Below are positions 1 through 8,563 of a DNA stretch of 64,000 bases, piece after piece. Location: positions 27,014 to 91,013 of the forward strand of contig NZ_JAKSYH010000153.1 in the NCBI RefSeq assembly GCF_022829295.1. Reading direction: 5' to 3'. The position numbers and the translations under genes are program-made. The stretch's first letter is position 1, and every line of letters starts with the position of its first letter. The notes below the pieces were generated by a model. The model made no database searches. It was not told the DNA's origin and was given only the letters and a program-made list of their open reading frames with translations. This DNA is from Methylobacterium sp. J-088 (GTDB lineage Bacteria > Pseudomonadota > Alphaproteobacteria > Rhizobiales > Beijerinckiaceae).

Positions 1-1420
1 GGATCCGTAAGGCGTTGCCGATCGCGCCACCGGCCACCGTCACGGCGGCTGCGGCGGCGAACATCATAGGTACACCGATCCGGTCCGCCTCAGTCCGTGC
101 ATAGCCTTCGACCACTTCCGGCAGGCTCCCCTCGGGGGGTGTGGACAGGTCAGCCGGATCGTCGTCGCCGAAGATGTCATGTGGATCTTCGCCGCCGAAG
201 GTCTTGCTTGCCACAGCGGGTGCTGCGCCATCTGCGTCGACAACCGGCGTGAACATCGCTGCCGGCCCTGCCCTGGCGACCTTAGTGAAAGCCTTCTCGA
301 CGGTCCCTGCGAGATAGGTCTCCGCCCGGCCGGAGCCGCGGTGCTCGTCTTCGTCCTCGAACTTGTCGGGCGAGTATGCGACCACGATCGCGGCGACTTC
401 CGCCCGGTCCGACATGCCTCCCTCGACACTGGCGCACGCGATGGCGAAGTCGCGGTCCGACCGTCCGCCTTGCTCGGCGCGCTCAGCGTTCAGCAGCTTG
501 TCGAGCACGGGGTGCGCTGCGCGGGCGGCTGTGAGGCGCACCACCAGATCGGCCGGCAGTTCGCCGGGGTGACCGGCGGCCTCCCACGCGAGGGACATAT
601 CGAACGCAGCGGGCGGGGTAGGGTCGGCCGGCTCAAGCTCATCCGGTGGCGCCAGGGCAGCGAGACTGTCGAGGGTGTGGAAGCGATTGGGCGTGAACAC
701 TGTGCCCTTCGCAGCGGCCGGCTTGCGCCCGCGCTCTCGCTTCTTCGCATTCGGCCGGTTCACCGTCCCAGGCAGCCGGAACAGATGGGCGGCGTCGTTC
801 GTGGCATCGCCACCGTACAGGCGTGCGAGCGCACGGGACTGCGCCTCGACCGCCGCGATGTTCTCGGCTGTCGCCATCAACGGTTTCAGGAACAGGAATG
901 CGATCTGCAAGCCCGCACCACTGTCGATGATGGCACTCGGGCCGCAGGGATCGGCGATCATGCTTTTGGCCACGCCCCGCAGGCGTTCGCGCTCGCGCGC
1001 GAGACCATCGGGTTCGGCCTCGATCTCCGGTCGCGGATCGATGTCGACGACCACACCCCTCAATGTGGAAAGATCCTCACGCCGGACCCGCCCCGCCTTC
1101 CCTTGCTGCCGATCCGGCGGGACCGGCTCGTTCAGGGCGAAGTGCAGATTATGGGTGCTCTGTCGCTCCTCAATCCATGCCGACATGGCATCCAACTCGG
1201 TTGGCAGCGTGAACGTGCGCCCGTAGCAGACGCGCGTCTCGGGATGGATCGCCGCGACCGCGATGAGGCCGTTGCCGATCAGATCGACGACGAACGCCGC
1301 GGCCTTCGGCGTGTCGCCCTTCGGCACGGCAGGTGTGGGCGGCGCTGCGGCCGTTGAAGCGGCCTCGACGGCGACTGATTGCGGACTGGACTGGCCGGGA
1401 CCATAATTGCCTGCGTCCAT
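1..1420 (-). CDS. PrimPol-like primase / DUF3987 replication protein (partial, runs off left edge)
   Basis: The minus frame opens at the ATG at 1418-1420, behind an AGGAAAAG-type ribosome site, and stays open for 473 codons to the window edge, so the C-terminus is missing. Around residues 120-230 it has features of archaeo-eukaryotic primase-polymerases: an acidic VVVDIDP strand, then a DSGAGLQ motif, then FRLPGTVNRPN. The last visible residues (about 445-473, IGVPMMFAAAAAVTVAGG) resemble the start of a DUF3987 region, which is often joined to such primases in phages and integrative elements. The likely role is replication of a mobile element, by primer synthesis followed by helicase loading or unwinding. 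It lies last in a minus-strand run that begins next to a tRNA-Glu. The family call rests on motif reading only; the helicase part lies outside the window. Confidence 0.72.
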   Translation of the reverse strand, partial: MDAGNYGPGQSSPQSVAVEAASTAAAPPTPAVPKGDTPKAAAFVVDLIGNGLIAVAAIHPETRVCYGRTFTLPTELDAMSAWIEERQSTHNLHFALNEPVPPDRQQGKAGRVRREDLSTLRGVVVDIDPRPEIEAEPDGLARERERLRGVAKSMIADPCGPSAIIDSGAGLQIAFLFLKPLMATAENIAAVEAQSRALARLYGGDATNDAAHLFRLPGTVNRPNAKKRERGRKPAAAKGTVFTPNRFHTLDSLAALAPPDELEPADPTPPAAFDMSLAWEAAGHPGELPADLVVRLTAARAAHPVLDKLLNAERAEQGGRSDRDFAIACASVEGGMSDRAEVAAIVVAYSPDKFEDEDEHRGSGRAETYLAGTVEKAFTKVARAGPAAMFTPVVDADGAAPAVASKTFGGEDPHDIFGDDDPADLSTPPEGSLPEVVEGYARTEADRIGVPMMFAAAAAVTVAGGAIGNALRI

Positions 1421-1521
1421 GATGCTTTTCCTGCGGGCGGCGGTGCTGGCCGGCGCTCGCGTGCTGGAATTTAGAGACGATGCGGCGGCTGCCCGGTGGT
1501 GCGGGGGCCGCCGTTTCGCGT

Positions 1522-1935
1522 TCAAGGAGAGGCGGGGGTGTCAGGCCAGGGCGTACGAGCGACGATGGGCGCGAGGCCGTTGTACCCGTGCGCGTGGTTC
1601 GTCCGGACGTATTCGACGGCCCGCATCACGCCTGCGCGGTCGTTCTTCCGGAGGTGAAGGGGCACGCTCACGTAGTAGACGAGGAAGCGCCTCTTGAGAT
1701 CGTCTCGCACCCACAGGATGGCGTTCGCGTCGCGGCCCACTCCATTCGGACCGATGTCGCTTTCGATCATAGGTCGGATTTGGAGTACACGAGAGCTGTT
1801 GGGGTCGAAGAACTCGTTGTTCCCGGCCGCGAAATTGTTTTGAAATACGTTCGCTCGGGGGAAGAACATTGAGAGCATCCGACCGCCTGGCATGAGGCCG
1901 GTGGTGCATGCGACGGGATATGAGGTGCCGGTCAT
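1522..1935 (-). CDS. hypothetical protein of the tRNA-Glu element, 137 aa
   Basis: I do not recognise this protein. The minus-strand ATG at 1933-1935 overlaps the stop codon of the upstream HTH gene, and a GTG three bases earlier is an alternative start. A GAGGG just inside the end of the HTH gene can serve as ribosome site, so the two are probably translationally coupled. The protein looks soluble and mixed in composition, with a central MIESDIGPNGVGRD segment, a WVRDDLKRRFLVYYV strand-like stretch and a proline-rich end. No membrane segment or signal peptide is evident. Codon use and the overlap support it being real. It lies between the HTH gene and the primase-like gene, so a role in the element's maintenance is an inference from position only. 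Confidence 0.6.
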   Translation of the reverse strand: MTGTSYPVACTTGLMPGGRMLSMFFPRANVFQNNFAAGNNEFFDPNSSRVLQIRPMIESDIGPNGVGRDANAILWVRDDLKRRFLVYYVSVPLHLRKNDRAGVMRAVEYVRTNHAHGYNGLAPIVARTPWPDTPASP

Positions 1936-2138
1936 CACGCAGCCCTCACGCAGCTCGCCAGGAATGCGTCGGCGTCCGCGCGGCGGACCAGGGTCCGTCG
2001 CCCGATCTTGAGGGGCTTCAGATCGCCCCGCTCGAAAAGGCGGTAGACTCCGGTCCGCGAGATGCGCAGGTAATCGGCGAACTCGTCGACGGTCATGGCG
2101 CCGGGTGCGCCGGGAGGTGCGGCTTCTTTCTTGGACAT
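1935..2138 (-). CDS. helix-turn-helix DNA-binding protein, excisionase/AlpA-like
   Basis: This 67-aa protein is almost entirely one winged-helix or MerR-like DNA-binding domain of the excisionase family. The MTVDEFADYLRISRTGVYRL segment gives the helix-turn-helix, FERGDLKPLKIGRRTLVRR forms the wing, and ADADAFLASC is the closing helix. Such proteins act as Xis or AlpA-type directionality factors and regulators in integrative elements. An upstream GGAGG at 2113-2117 lies inside the frame, and the ATG at 2136-2138 gives the usual family length. It overlaps the next gene at its stop codon. The position close to a tRNA gene fits an excision or regulatory role, but no integrase is visible in the window to pair it with. 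Confidence 0.85.
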   Translation of the reverse strand: MSKKEAAPPGAPGAMTVDEFADYLRISRTGVYRLFERGDLKPLKIGRRTLVRRADADAFLASCVRAA

Positions 2139-2216
2139 CGTGGGCCTCAGCGGTTCGAAGTGCGCTGAGACGGTGCCTCGGGATACATCGGAATAACCGA
2201 GCGCCGATGACTGCTT

Positions 2217-2774
2217 TTATTCGGCGTTCGGATCCTGGCCGGCAGCCTCAATCGCGCCGGGCCACCAGTCAGGTTCCAAATGCTCCTCATCCTCGATCTC
2301 ATCGAAGAAGAGGTGCGGCCACTGCGGCTGAAACTTCCGGTAGGCGTCGGCGACCGCTTCGGCCGTCATGTCCGGCCTGCTTCCGCCTTTCCCGTGCGCT
2401 GTGCCCAGTAGACCAGCTCCGATGCCGCGTTTCTCCCGCAGGCGGGGATCGGCGAGATACCGAGGTGCCTCCTTGAAGGCCTGCTCTTCCGTCCGCCCGA
2501 CTTCCATCAGGTCTCGAACGACCGCGTTGATCAGCAGCATCCGAGGCGTTTCCTTCGGACGACCTGGGCCGAACAGGGCCTCTCGCGTGAGCCCCATCTT
2601 CCTGAGAAGCATCCGAGCCGCGGGCGTGCTCTGCGCAAGGGCGCGCCTCAGCCCCTCGAACGATTCGCCGCAGCTCGCGGCCTCAGCAGCCAGAAAGTCG
2701 AGCGCGTCCCGGCCGGCGTCGACCTTCCGGCCATTCGGCCAGCGGGCAGTAAGCTCAGGCTTTGGACGGCTCAT
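2217..2774 (-). CDS. hypothetical protein next to tRNA-Glu, 185 aa
   Basis: I do not recognise the family. The frame from the ATG at 2772-2774 to the TAA/TGA side at 2217 encodes a soluble, helix-rich and charged protein. It has a basic N-terminus (MSRPKPELTARWPNGRK), a helical middle with FEGLRRALAQSTPAARM, a GPGRPKETPRM loop, and an acidic tryptophan-containing C-terminus (EDEEHLEPDWWPG). It is the first gene after the 3' end of tRNA-Glu, where integrases usually sit, but it shows no tyrosine- or serine-recombinase motifs (no R..HxxR..Y). A longer reading that starts upstream would run through the tRNA and can be dismissed. Its function in the putative element is unknown. Confidence 0.62.
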   Translation of the reverse strand: MSRPKPELTARWPNGRKVDAGRDALDFLAAEAASCGESFEGLRRALAQSTPAARMLLRKMGLTREALFGPGRPKETPRMLLINAVVRDLMEVGRTEEQAFKEAPRYLADPRLREKRGIGAGLLGTAHGKGGSRPDMTAEAVADAYRKFQPQWPHLFFDEIEDEEHLEPDWWPGAIEAAGQDPNAE

Positions 2775-2853
2775 GATGCCGATCCGCCTGCAACGATTTT
2801 GACAACGAAACGCGCCCACATCGCAATCATCACATCTAAGTGCTTGATTTTGC

Positions 2854-2929
2854 TGGCGCGCCCTACGGGAATCGAACCCGTGTTTTCGCCGTGAAAGGGC
2901 GACGTCCTGGACCGCTAGACGAAGGGCGC
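2854..2929 (-). tRNA. tRNA-Glu (anticodon TTC)
   Basis: On the minus strand the 76 bases fold as a tRNA. The acceptor GCGCCCT pairs with AGGGCGC, and a CCA is encoded. The D-arm contains CGTCTAGCGG, and the anticodon stem TCGCC/GGCGA encloses loop CTTTCAC with anticodon TTC. The T-arm ACGGGTTCGATTCCCGT is canonical. The 3' end points at the putative integrative element (1-2774), the usual arrangement when an element recombines into a tRNA 3' end. Confidence 0.96.
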
Positions 2930-3035
2930 ATTGGCTAGGCCGGGGTTCTATAGTCGGACCGGGGGCGGCCGGCAACCGCCGAAGCGCCACATCGCTCCGG
3001 TTTGACCGGAGGCCGGCTTGGGGCGATGGAGGGGC

Positions 3036-3578
3036 ATGCCTGAACCCACTCCCCGCATGACCCTCGTCCTCGGCGGGGCGCGGTCCGGCAAGAGCGCCTA
3101 CGCGGAGGGGGTGATCGAGGCCTGCTCCGGGCCGTGGCTCTACCTCGCCACCGCCCAGGCCTTCGATGACGAGATGGTCGACCGCATCGCCCAGCACCGC
3201 GCCCGGCGCGCCGGAGCGTGGCGCACCCGCGACGTGCCGCTCGCCCTGCCGGAGGCGGTGGCCGAGGCGGAGGGGCCCGTCCTGGTCGATTGCCTCACCC
3301 TGTGGCTCACCAACCTGATCCTGGCGGAGGCCGATCTGGAAGACGCGACCGTGCGGCTCATCGCCGCCTGCGCGGGCGCGCCGGGGCCGCTGGTGCTGGT
3401 CGGCAACGAGGTCGGGCTCGGGATCGTACCCGACAATGCCCTCGCCCGCCGCTTCCGCGACGCGGCCGGGCGCCTGCATCAGCGGCTCGCCACCGAGGCC
3501 GACCGGGTCGTTCTCACCGTGGCCGGGCTGCCGCTGATCGTCAAACCCCAAGCCACTTTTTCGGGAGCCCCCGCATGA
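3036..3578 (+). CDS. cobU: bifunctional adenosylcobinamide kinase / adenosylcobinamide-phosphate guanylyltransferase
   Basis: CobU/CobP phosphorylates adenosylcobinamide and then transfers GMP from GTP to give AdoCbi-GDP, a step in nucleotide-loop assembly of cobalamin. The nucleotide-binding P-loop GGARSGKS lies at residues 13-20. The [10 protein letters not shown] segment carries the histidine that is guanylylated in this family, and [12 protein letters not shown] and [11 protein letters not shown] are family signatures. The 180-aa length is normal. The ATG at 3036 is chosen because GGAGGGG lies directly upstream; a TTG at 3018 and an ATG at 3057 are alternatives. Its stop overlaps the cobO start (ATGA), so the two are translationally coupled. 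No cobalamin riboswitch could be recognised in the short leader. Confidence 0.95.
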   Translation: MPEPTPRMTLVLGGARSGKSAYAEGVIEACSGPWLYLATAQAFDDEMVDRIAQHRARRAGAWRTRDVPLALPEAVAEAEGPVLVDCLTLWLTNLILAEADLEDATVRLIAACAGAPGPLVLVGNEVGLGIVPDNALARRFRDAAGRLHQRLATEADRVVLTVAGLPLIVKPQATFSGAPA

Positions 3579-4177
3579 ACGAGGACGAAGCCCGCCACCG
3601 CGCCAAGATGGAGAAGCGCAAGGCCGTGCAGGACGCCGAGGTGGCGGAGAAGACCCTCGAGAAGGGCCTGCTCATGGTCCATACCGGCCCCGGCAAGGGC
3701 AAGAGCACGGCGGCGCTCGGGCTGATGCTGCGCGCGCTCGGCCGGTCCTGGCGGGTCGGCATGGTACAGTTCATCAAGGGCGGTTGGGACACGGGCGAGC
3801 GCCACGCGGTGGCGGCCTTCGGCGACCGGGTCGTGTGGCACACCCTCGGGGAGGGCTTCACCTGGGAGACCCAGGACAAGGCCCGCGACATCGCCGCCTG
3901 CCGCCACGCCTGGGACGTCGCCGAGGGCCTGATGGCCGAGCCGACGATCCGTCTCCTCGTCCTCGACGAGCTCAACATCGCGCTGCGCTACGATTACCTC
4001 GACCTCGACGCGGTCCTGGCCGCGCTCCGGGACCGCCGGCCGGACCTGCACGTCGTGGTCACCGGCCGCAACGCCAAGCCCGCCCTGATCGAGGCCGCCG
4101 ATTGCGTCACCGAGATGGGCAGCGTGAAGCACCATTTCGCCGCCGGCGTGAAGGCGCAGGAAGGGATCGAGTTCTGA
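3575..4177 (+). CDS. cobO: cob(I)yrinic acid a,c-diamide adenosyltransferase
   Basis: CobO adenosylates the corrinoid cobalt, using ATP to form the Co-C bond of adenosylcobalamin precursors in the cytoplasm. The 200-aa protein has a charged helical N-terminus that is typical of the family. Its P-loop, TGPGKGKST, lies at about residues 37-45. Further CobO signatures are [23 protein letters not shown] (Walker B-like) and VVTGRNAKP. The start overlaps the cobU stop and cobQ follows within about 25 bases, so the three form one operon. Length and motifs are complete, with nothing unusual seen. Confidence 0.96.
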   Translation: MNEDEARHRAKMEKRKAVQDAEVAEKTLEKGLLMVHTGPGKGKSTAALGLMLRALGRSWRVGMVQFIKGGWDTGERHAVAAFGDRVVWHTLGEGFTWETQDKARDIAACRHAWDVAEGLMAEPTIRLLVLDELNIALRYDYLDLDAVLAALRDRRPDLHVVVTGRNAKPALIEAADCVTEMGSVKHHFAAGVKAQEGIEF

Positions 4178-4200
4178 GCCCGCCGCGCGCAAGGGCCCTG

Positions 4201-5643
4201 ATGATCCAGGGCACCGGCTCCGATGTCGGCAAGTCGCTGATCGTCGCGGGGCTGGCGCGCGCCTTCACCAACAGGGGCTTGGTGGTCCGGCCGTTCAAGC
4301 CGCAGAACATGTCGAACAACGCCGCCGTCACGGCCGATGGCGGCGAGATCGGCCGGGCGCAGGCGCTCCAGGCCCGGGCCGCCCGGGTGGCGCCCTCCGT
4401 GCACATGAACCCCGTGCTGCTGAAGCCGCAGAGCGAGGTCGGCTCCCAGGTGGTGGTGCAGGGCCGGATGGTCGCGACCGTGAAGGCCCGCGACTACCAG
4501 GCCTGGAAGCCCCGGCTGATGTCCGCCGTCCTCGACAGTTTCTCGCGATTGGCGGACGAGGCCGATCTCGTCCTCGTGGAGGGTGCGGGCTCGGCCTCCG
4601 AAGTGAATCTGCGCGCGGGCGACATCGCCAATATGGGCTTCGCCCGGGCCACCGGCACGCCGGTCGTGCTGCTCGGCGACATCGACCGGGGCGGGGTGAT
4701 CGCCAGCCTCGTCGGCACGAAGGCCGTGATCGACCCCGACGATGCCGCCATGATCGCGGGCTTCATCGTCAACCGGTTCCGGGGCGATCCGAGCCTGTTC
4801 GCCGACGGGATGCGGCTGATCGCCGAGCGCACCGGCTGGGCGTCCCTCGGCCTCGTGCCGCATTTCCCCGACGCCGCCCGCCTGCCGGCCGAGGACGTGC
4901 TGGGGCTCGCAGGCTCGGAATCCCGTGGCCCTAAGGCCGTCACGGTGGCGGTGCCGGTGCTGCCGCGGATCGCCAATTTCGACGACCTCGATCCCCTGCG
5001 GGCGGAGCCCGGCGTGTCGGTGGTGCTGGTCCGGCCCGGCACGCCGATCCCCGCGGAGGCCGCCCTCGTGCTGCTGCCGGGCTCCAAGACCACGATCGAC
5101 GACCTGGAGGCGTTTCGCCAAGAGGGCTGGGACATCGACCTGCGGGCGCATGTCCGCCGGGGCGGCCGGGTACTCGGGCTGTGCGGCGGCTACCAGATGC
5201 TCGGGAAGAGTCTCGCCGACCCGCACGGGATCGAGGGCGCCCCCCGCACAGTGCCGGGCCTCGGCCTCCTCGACGTCGCGACCGTGATGACCCCGGAAAA
5301 ACGCCTCGCCGCCGTCACCGGCACGAGCCTGCCCGACGGCGTGCCGTTCGCGGGCTACGAGATGCATATCGGCGCCACCGAGGGCCCCGACGCGGCCCGT
5401 CCGCTCCTGCGTCTCGCGGACGGGCGCCTGGACGGGGCGGTCTCGGCGGATGGGCGCGTGGCCGGGACCTACGTGCACGGCCTGTTCGCCGACGACGCCC
5501 AGCGGGCCGCGTGGCTCGCGCGCCTCGGGACCGCCTCGGCAGACGCGGGCTACGAGGCCGGGGTCGAGGCGGCCCTCGACGGGCTCGCGCGCCACATCGC
5601 GGCCCATGTCGATTGCGACCGCCTCCTGACACTCGCCCGGTAG
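4201..5643 (+). CDS. cobQ: cobyric acid synthase (glutamine-hydrolysing)
   Basis: CobQ amidates four peripheral carboxylates of adenosylcobyrinic acid diamide using glutamine and ATP. The N-terminal half is a dethiobiotin-synthetase-like ATPase domain with P-loop GTGSDVGKS at residues 4-12, followed by [12 protein letters not shown]. The C-terminal half is a class I glutamine amidotransferase domain. Its nucleophile is Cys328 in LCGGYQMLG, and the catalytic His426 lies in TYVHGLF. The 480-aa length is normal. The ATG at 4201 is the first clear start codon; CobQ proteins often begin a few residues earlier, so a non-ATG start between 4178 and 4201 is possible. It is the third gene of the cob operon. 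Confidence 0.95.
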   Translation: MIQGTGSDVGKSLIVAGLARAFTNRGLVVRPFKPQNMSNNAAVTADGGEIGRAQALQARAARVAPSVHMNPVLLKPQSEVGSQVVVQGRMVATVKARDYQAWKPRLMSAVLDSFSRLADEADLVLVEGAGSASEVNLRAGDIANMGFARATGTPVVLLGDIDRGGVIASLVGTKAVIDPDDAAMIAGFIVNRFRGDPSLFADGMRLIAERTGWASLGLVPHFPDAARLPAEDVLGLAGSESRGPKAVTVAVPVLPRIANFDDLDPLRAEPGVSVVLVRPGTPIPAEAALVLLPGSKTTIDDLEAFRQEGWDIDLRAHVRRGGRVLGLCGGYQMLGKSLADPHGIEGAPRTVPGLGLLDVATVMTPEKRLAAVTGTSLPDGVPFAGYEMHIGATEGPDAARPLLRLADGRLDGAVSADGRVAGTYVHGLFADDAQRAAWLARLGTASADAGYEAGVEAALDGLARHIAAHVDCDRLLTLAR

Positions 5644-5722
5644 CCGCGGGGCGGGTCAGCGATTACTCTGCGTAATGGCAGGCCCTCGCCACGAGGGGCC
5701 GCGACCGCCCGGAGGAACGCCG

Positions 5723-7069
5723 ATGCCGTCCACGCAAGCCCCGCTCGGGGCGGATCTCGCCGCGAGCACCGTCCGCACGGTGACCCTGCGGCTGATGCCG
5801 CTCCTCGGGCTGCTCTACCTGATCGCCTATATCGACCGGCAGAACGTCTCCTACGCCAAGCTGGAGATGGTGGGCAGCCTCGGCTTGAGCGAAACCGCCT
5901 ACGGGCTCGGCGCCTCCCTGTTCTTCCTCGGCTACTTCCTGTTCGAGGTGCCGGCCAACGTCTTCCTGGAACGGGTCGGCGCGCGGATCTGGTTCGCGCG
6001 GATCATGATCACCTGGGGCCTCGTCACCGTGCTGCTGGGCTTCACCCAGAGCGCCACGATGTTCTACGTGCTGCGCTTCCTGCTCGGCGCCGCGGAGGCC
6101 GGCTTCTTCCCCGGCGTGCTGTTCGCCCTCACGCTGTGGTTCCCGCACGCCCACCGGGCGCGGATGATCGGCTGGTTCATGATCGCGAGCGCCATCGCCA
6201 ACGCGGTCGGCGCGGCGGTCGGCGGGGCGCTGCTCGGCCTCGGCGGGGTCTGGGGTCTCGCGGGCTGGCAATGGGTGTTCCTGGCCACCGGCCTGCCGGC
6301 GATCCTGATGGCCGTCGTGGTGCTGGCCGTCCTGCCGGATGGCCCCGAGACCGCGCCCTGGCTGTCGCAGACCCAGCGCGACTGGCTGGCTCGGACGCTC
6401 AAGGCCGAGAACGAGGCCGGCGGCCATGTCGACCACGGCAACCCGTTCGCGGCGCTCCTCGACAAGCGCGTGCTGATGCTGGCCGGCATCTACATCTTCC
6501 TGCCGCTCGCCGCCTACGGCCTCGGCTACTGGCTGCCGACCGTGGTCAAGGGGTTCGGCGTCTCGAACCTGACCAACGGCCTGCTCAACATCATCCCCTG
6601 GACGGCCACGGCTTTGGCCCTGTGGTGGGTGCCGCGCCACGCCGCCCGCACCAACGCGCAGGGCAACGCGCTGACCTGGCACGTGGTCGGGCCGGCTCTG
6701 GTCGGGGCGGCGGGGCTGGCGCTCTCCGTCGTCCTGCCGGGCAACGCCGTGAAGTTCGCCTGCCTGTGCGTGGCGGCGGCCGGGACCTTCTCGGCGCAGC
6801 CGGTCTTCTGGTCGATGCCCGGGACCTTCCTGCGCGGCGCCACGGCGGCGGCCGGGATCGCGGCGATCAACTCGGTGGGCAATCTCGGCGGCCTCGTCGC
6901 GCAGAACGTGGTGCCGTTCATCCGCGATCAGACCCAGAGCAACCTCGTGCCGATGCTGTTCCTGTCGGTCTGCCTCGCGGTGGGGGCAGGCCTGATGTTC
7001 GTGGTGCTCTCGGCCCTGCGCCGGGACGCCGAACGGCGGGTTGCGGCAACGACAACGCGGGCCGCCTGA
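5723..7069 (+). CDS. MFS transporter, anion:cation symporter (ACS) type
   Basis: This 448-aa integral membrane protein has about 12 predicted hydrophobic segments. It carries the ACS-family signature LLYLIAYIDRQNVSYAKLEM near the N-terminus, an R-x-W-F-A-R loop between segments 2 and 3, and LGAAEAGFFPGVLF. Relatives take up organic anions such as tartrate, phthalate or hydroxyphenylacetate by proton symport; the substrate here cannot be read from sequence. The ATG at 5723 is preferred because GGAGGA lies six bases upstream (5711-5716). It follows cobQ by about 80 bases on the same strand, but there is no functional reason to place it in cobalamin synthesis. Confidence 0.9.
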   Translation: MPSTQAPLGADLAASTVRTVTLRLMPLLGLLYLIAYIDRQNVSYAKLEMVGSLGLSETAYGLGASLFFLGYFLFEVPANVFLERVGARIWFARIMITWGLVTVLLGFTQSATMFYVLRFLLGAAEAGFFPGVLFALTLWFPHAHRARMIGWFMIASAIANAVGAAVGGALLGLGGVWGLAGWQWVFLATGLPAILMAVVVLAVLPDGPETAPWLSQTQRDWLARTLKAENEAGGHVDHGNPFAALLDKRVLMLAGIYIFLPLAAYGLGYWLPTVVKGFGVSNLTNGLLNIIPWTATALALWWVPRHAARTNAQGNALTWHVVGPALVGAAGLALSVVLPGNAVKFACLCVAAAGTFSAQPVFWSMPGTFLRGATAAAGIAAINSVGNLGGLVAQNVVPFIRDQTQSNLVPMLFLSVCLAVGAGLMFVVLSALRRDAERRVAATTTRAA

Positions 7070-7170
7070 ACACGGCACGGTTTCGTGCGTTATCGTTCAT
7101 CGTGCCGGACTGACTGGCGCGATGATGCAAACCCGCTCGGCTGCGGGCCATCGTCGAGGAGGGCACCGCA

Positions 7171-7347
7171 ATGAGTCAGGGTTTTCCACTCATGATCCTC
7201 GCCTTCGGGACGCTCGGCGGGATCTGGTTCCTGGCCGCCGCGGCCCGGAAACAGGTCGCCGACGCCAAGGGCAGCCCGGAACGCTCCAACGTAATCCATC
7301 ACCACGGCGGAGAGCCGCGGCCGAACATGCCGGGCACCGAGCACTGA
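7171..7347 (+). CDS. small single-pass membrane protein, 58 aa
   Basis: This short frame begins at an ATG with a strong GAGGAGGG ribosome site at 7156-7163. The N-terminus has one hydrophobic segment (about residues 6-24, PLMILAFGTLGGIWFLAAAA). A charged, histidine-containing cytoplasmic tail follows, with IHHHGGE and a proline-rich end. It stands alone between the MFS gene and a dispersed palindromic repeat. I do not recognise a family. Ribosome site, codon use and the membrane-anchor architecture support it as a real gene; function is unknown. Confidence 0.6.
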   Translation: MSQGFPLMILAFGTLGGIWFLAAAARKQVADAKGSPERSNVIHHHGGEPRPNMPGTEH

Positions 7348-7361
7348 GCGCCTGAATTCCG

Positions 7362-7459
7362 GGTTTCCAAAGGGCTGAGGCCCTTTGGCGTGGTGTCGGG
7401 TCGGGGCCCCGACCAGGGCTCCACCCTGGACCCGCGAAAGGTCTCGATCTTTCGAAACC
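7362..7459. repeat. dispersed GGTTTC-palindrome repeat, copy A
   Basis: The ends are GGTTTC and GAAACC in inverted orientation. Each end carries its own hairpin: CCAAAGGG..CCCTTTGG on the left and CGAAAGG..CTTTCG on the right, with a GC-rich centre (CCAGGGCTCCACCCTGG). It belongs to the same family as the copies at 22168, 37905, 39093, 45275 and 51498. Confidence 0.8.
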
Positions 7460-7474
7460 AGGACGTGACTTCGC

Positions 7475-8389
7475 TCAGCCGGCGGTGATCCGCCGGCAAT
7501 GGGCGAGGGCGGCGCCGATCAGGTTGTCGCTGGCCTCGGGCGTGCGGAACGCGGAATGCGCCGAGAGCGTGACGTTCGGCACGCTGGCCAGCGGGTGATC
7601 CGCCGGCAGGGGCTCGACCGTGAACACGTCGAGCCCGGCCTGCGCGATGTGGCCGGTCCGCAGCGCCTCGACCAGGGCGGGCTCGTCGATGAGCGCCCCC
7701 CGGGCGGTGTTGATCACGATGGCGCCGGGCTTCATCGCGGCGATGCGGTCGGCCGAAAGGAAGCCCTGGGTCTCGTCGGTCAGCAACAGGTGGAGCGAGA
7801 CCACGTCGCTCTCGGCGAGCAGCCGCTCCAGGGGCACGAAGGCGACATCGGGATGGGTCCGGGCCGTGCGGTTCCAGGCGAGCACCCGCATGCCGACGCC
7901 CTGGCAGAGCCGCGCCATCTCGGCCGCGATCCCGCCGAAGCCGACGAGGCCCACACGCTTGCCGGTGAGTTGCATCCCCTCGGTGCGCAGCCAGGAGCCG
8001 GCGCGCATCGCCCGGTCCATCTGGGCAATGCCGCGGGTCGCCGCCCACATCAGCGCGAAGGCGCATTCGGCGACCGCCGTGTCGCCGTAGCCCTTGATCG
8101 TGTGGACCGTGACGCCGAGCTCCGCCCGAAGCGCCTCCGGGTCCATGTAGCTGCGCGCGCCGGTACCGAGGAACACCACGTGCTTCAGCCCGGTGCAGGC
8201 GCGGGCCACATCGAGGGGGAGGGCGGTGTGGTCGATCACCGCGATCGCGGCCCCGGCCAGGATGCCGGGCAGGTCCTGCGGGGCGATGGCGGGCTCCGCG
8301 TGGATCACGAAGGGCGGATCGTCCGGCTGCAGCAGCCGCCGCGCCACCGCCGCCAGCGTCGCGTTGGCATCCACGAACACCACGCGCAT
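7475..8389 (-). CDS. D-isomer-specific 2-hydroxyacid dehydrogenase family protein
   Basis: This is an NAD(P)-dependent oxidoreductase of the D-2-hydroxyacid dehydrogenase family, cytoplasmic, 304 aa. The Rossmann motif VGLVGFGGIAAEMA lies in the middle. The three catalytic positions are present: Arg in NTARGALIDE, Glu in VFTVEPLP and His in LSAHSAF. The C-terminal NLI..AL helix is typical. The exact substrate (phosphoglycerate, glyoxylate, hydroxypyruvate or other) is not determinable; hydroxypyruvate or glyoxylate reduction would fit a methylotroph but is only an inference. The ATG at 8389 follows GGGAGAA; an upstream GTG at 8416 would add nine residues without a better ribosome site. It is monocistronic, with a dispersed repeat downstream. 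Confidence 0.9.
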   Translation of the reverse strand: MRVVFVDANATLAAVARRLLQPDDPPFVIHAEPAIAPQDLPGILAGAAIAVIDHTALPLDVARACTGLKHVVFLGTGARSYMDPEALRAELGVTVHTIKGYGDTAVAECAFALMWAATRGIAQMDRAMRAGSWLRTEGMQLTGKRVGLVGFGGIAAEMARLCQGVGMRVLAWNRTARTHPDVAFVPLERLLAESDVVSLHLLLTDETQGFLSADRIAAMKPGAIVINTARGALIDEPALVEALRTGHIAQAGLDVFTVEPLPADHPLASVPNVTLSAHSAFRTPEASDNLIGAALAHCRRITAG

Positions 8390-8511
8390 CGGCTTCTCCC
8401 TGTCCCGCCCGGTCACGATGCGTCGGACGCGCGGAGCGTGCCAAGCCTCAGAATTCGAGCCCCGGAATCAATGCAGGCCTCCACGGGCGGCGGGCGCGGC
8501 AGACGAGGACG

Positions 8512-8542
8512 AAAAAAGCCGGCCCTTGCGGACCGGCCTTGG
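8512..8542 (-). terminator. Rho-independent terminator of the 107-aa membrane protein gene
   Basis: Read on the minus strand, a GC-rich stem (AAGGCCGGTCC / GGGCCGGCTT) with a GCAA loop is followed by a run of T residues. It lies 20 bases past the stop of the gene at 8564-8887, in the right orientation. Confidence 0.8.
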
Positions 8543-8563
8543 TTTTCGTCCCGTCGGAACGGA

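Noticed and set aside
179..1357. Long plus-strand open frame over the left edge
   Set aside because: It is the antisense of the primase-like gene; the minus frame has coherent motifs and a ribosome site.
2930..3035. Possible cobalamin riboswitch before cobU
   Set aside because: The interval is only about 100 bases, and the typical B12-box with GCCACTG and the surrounding helices are not present.
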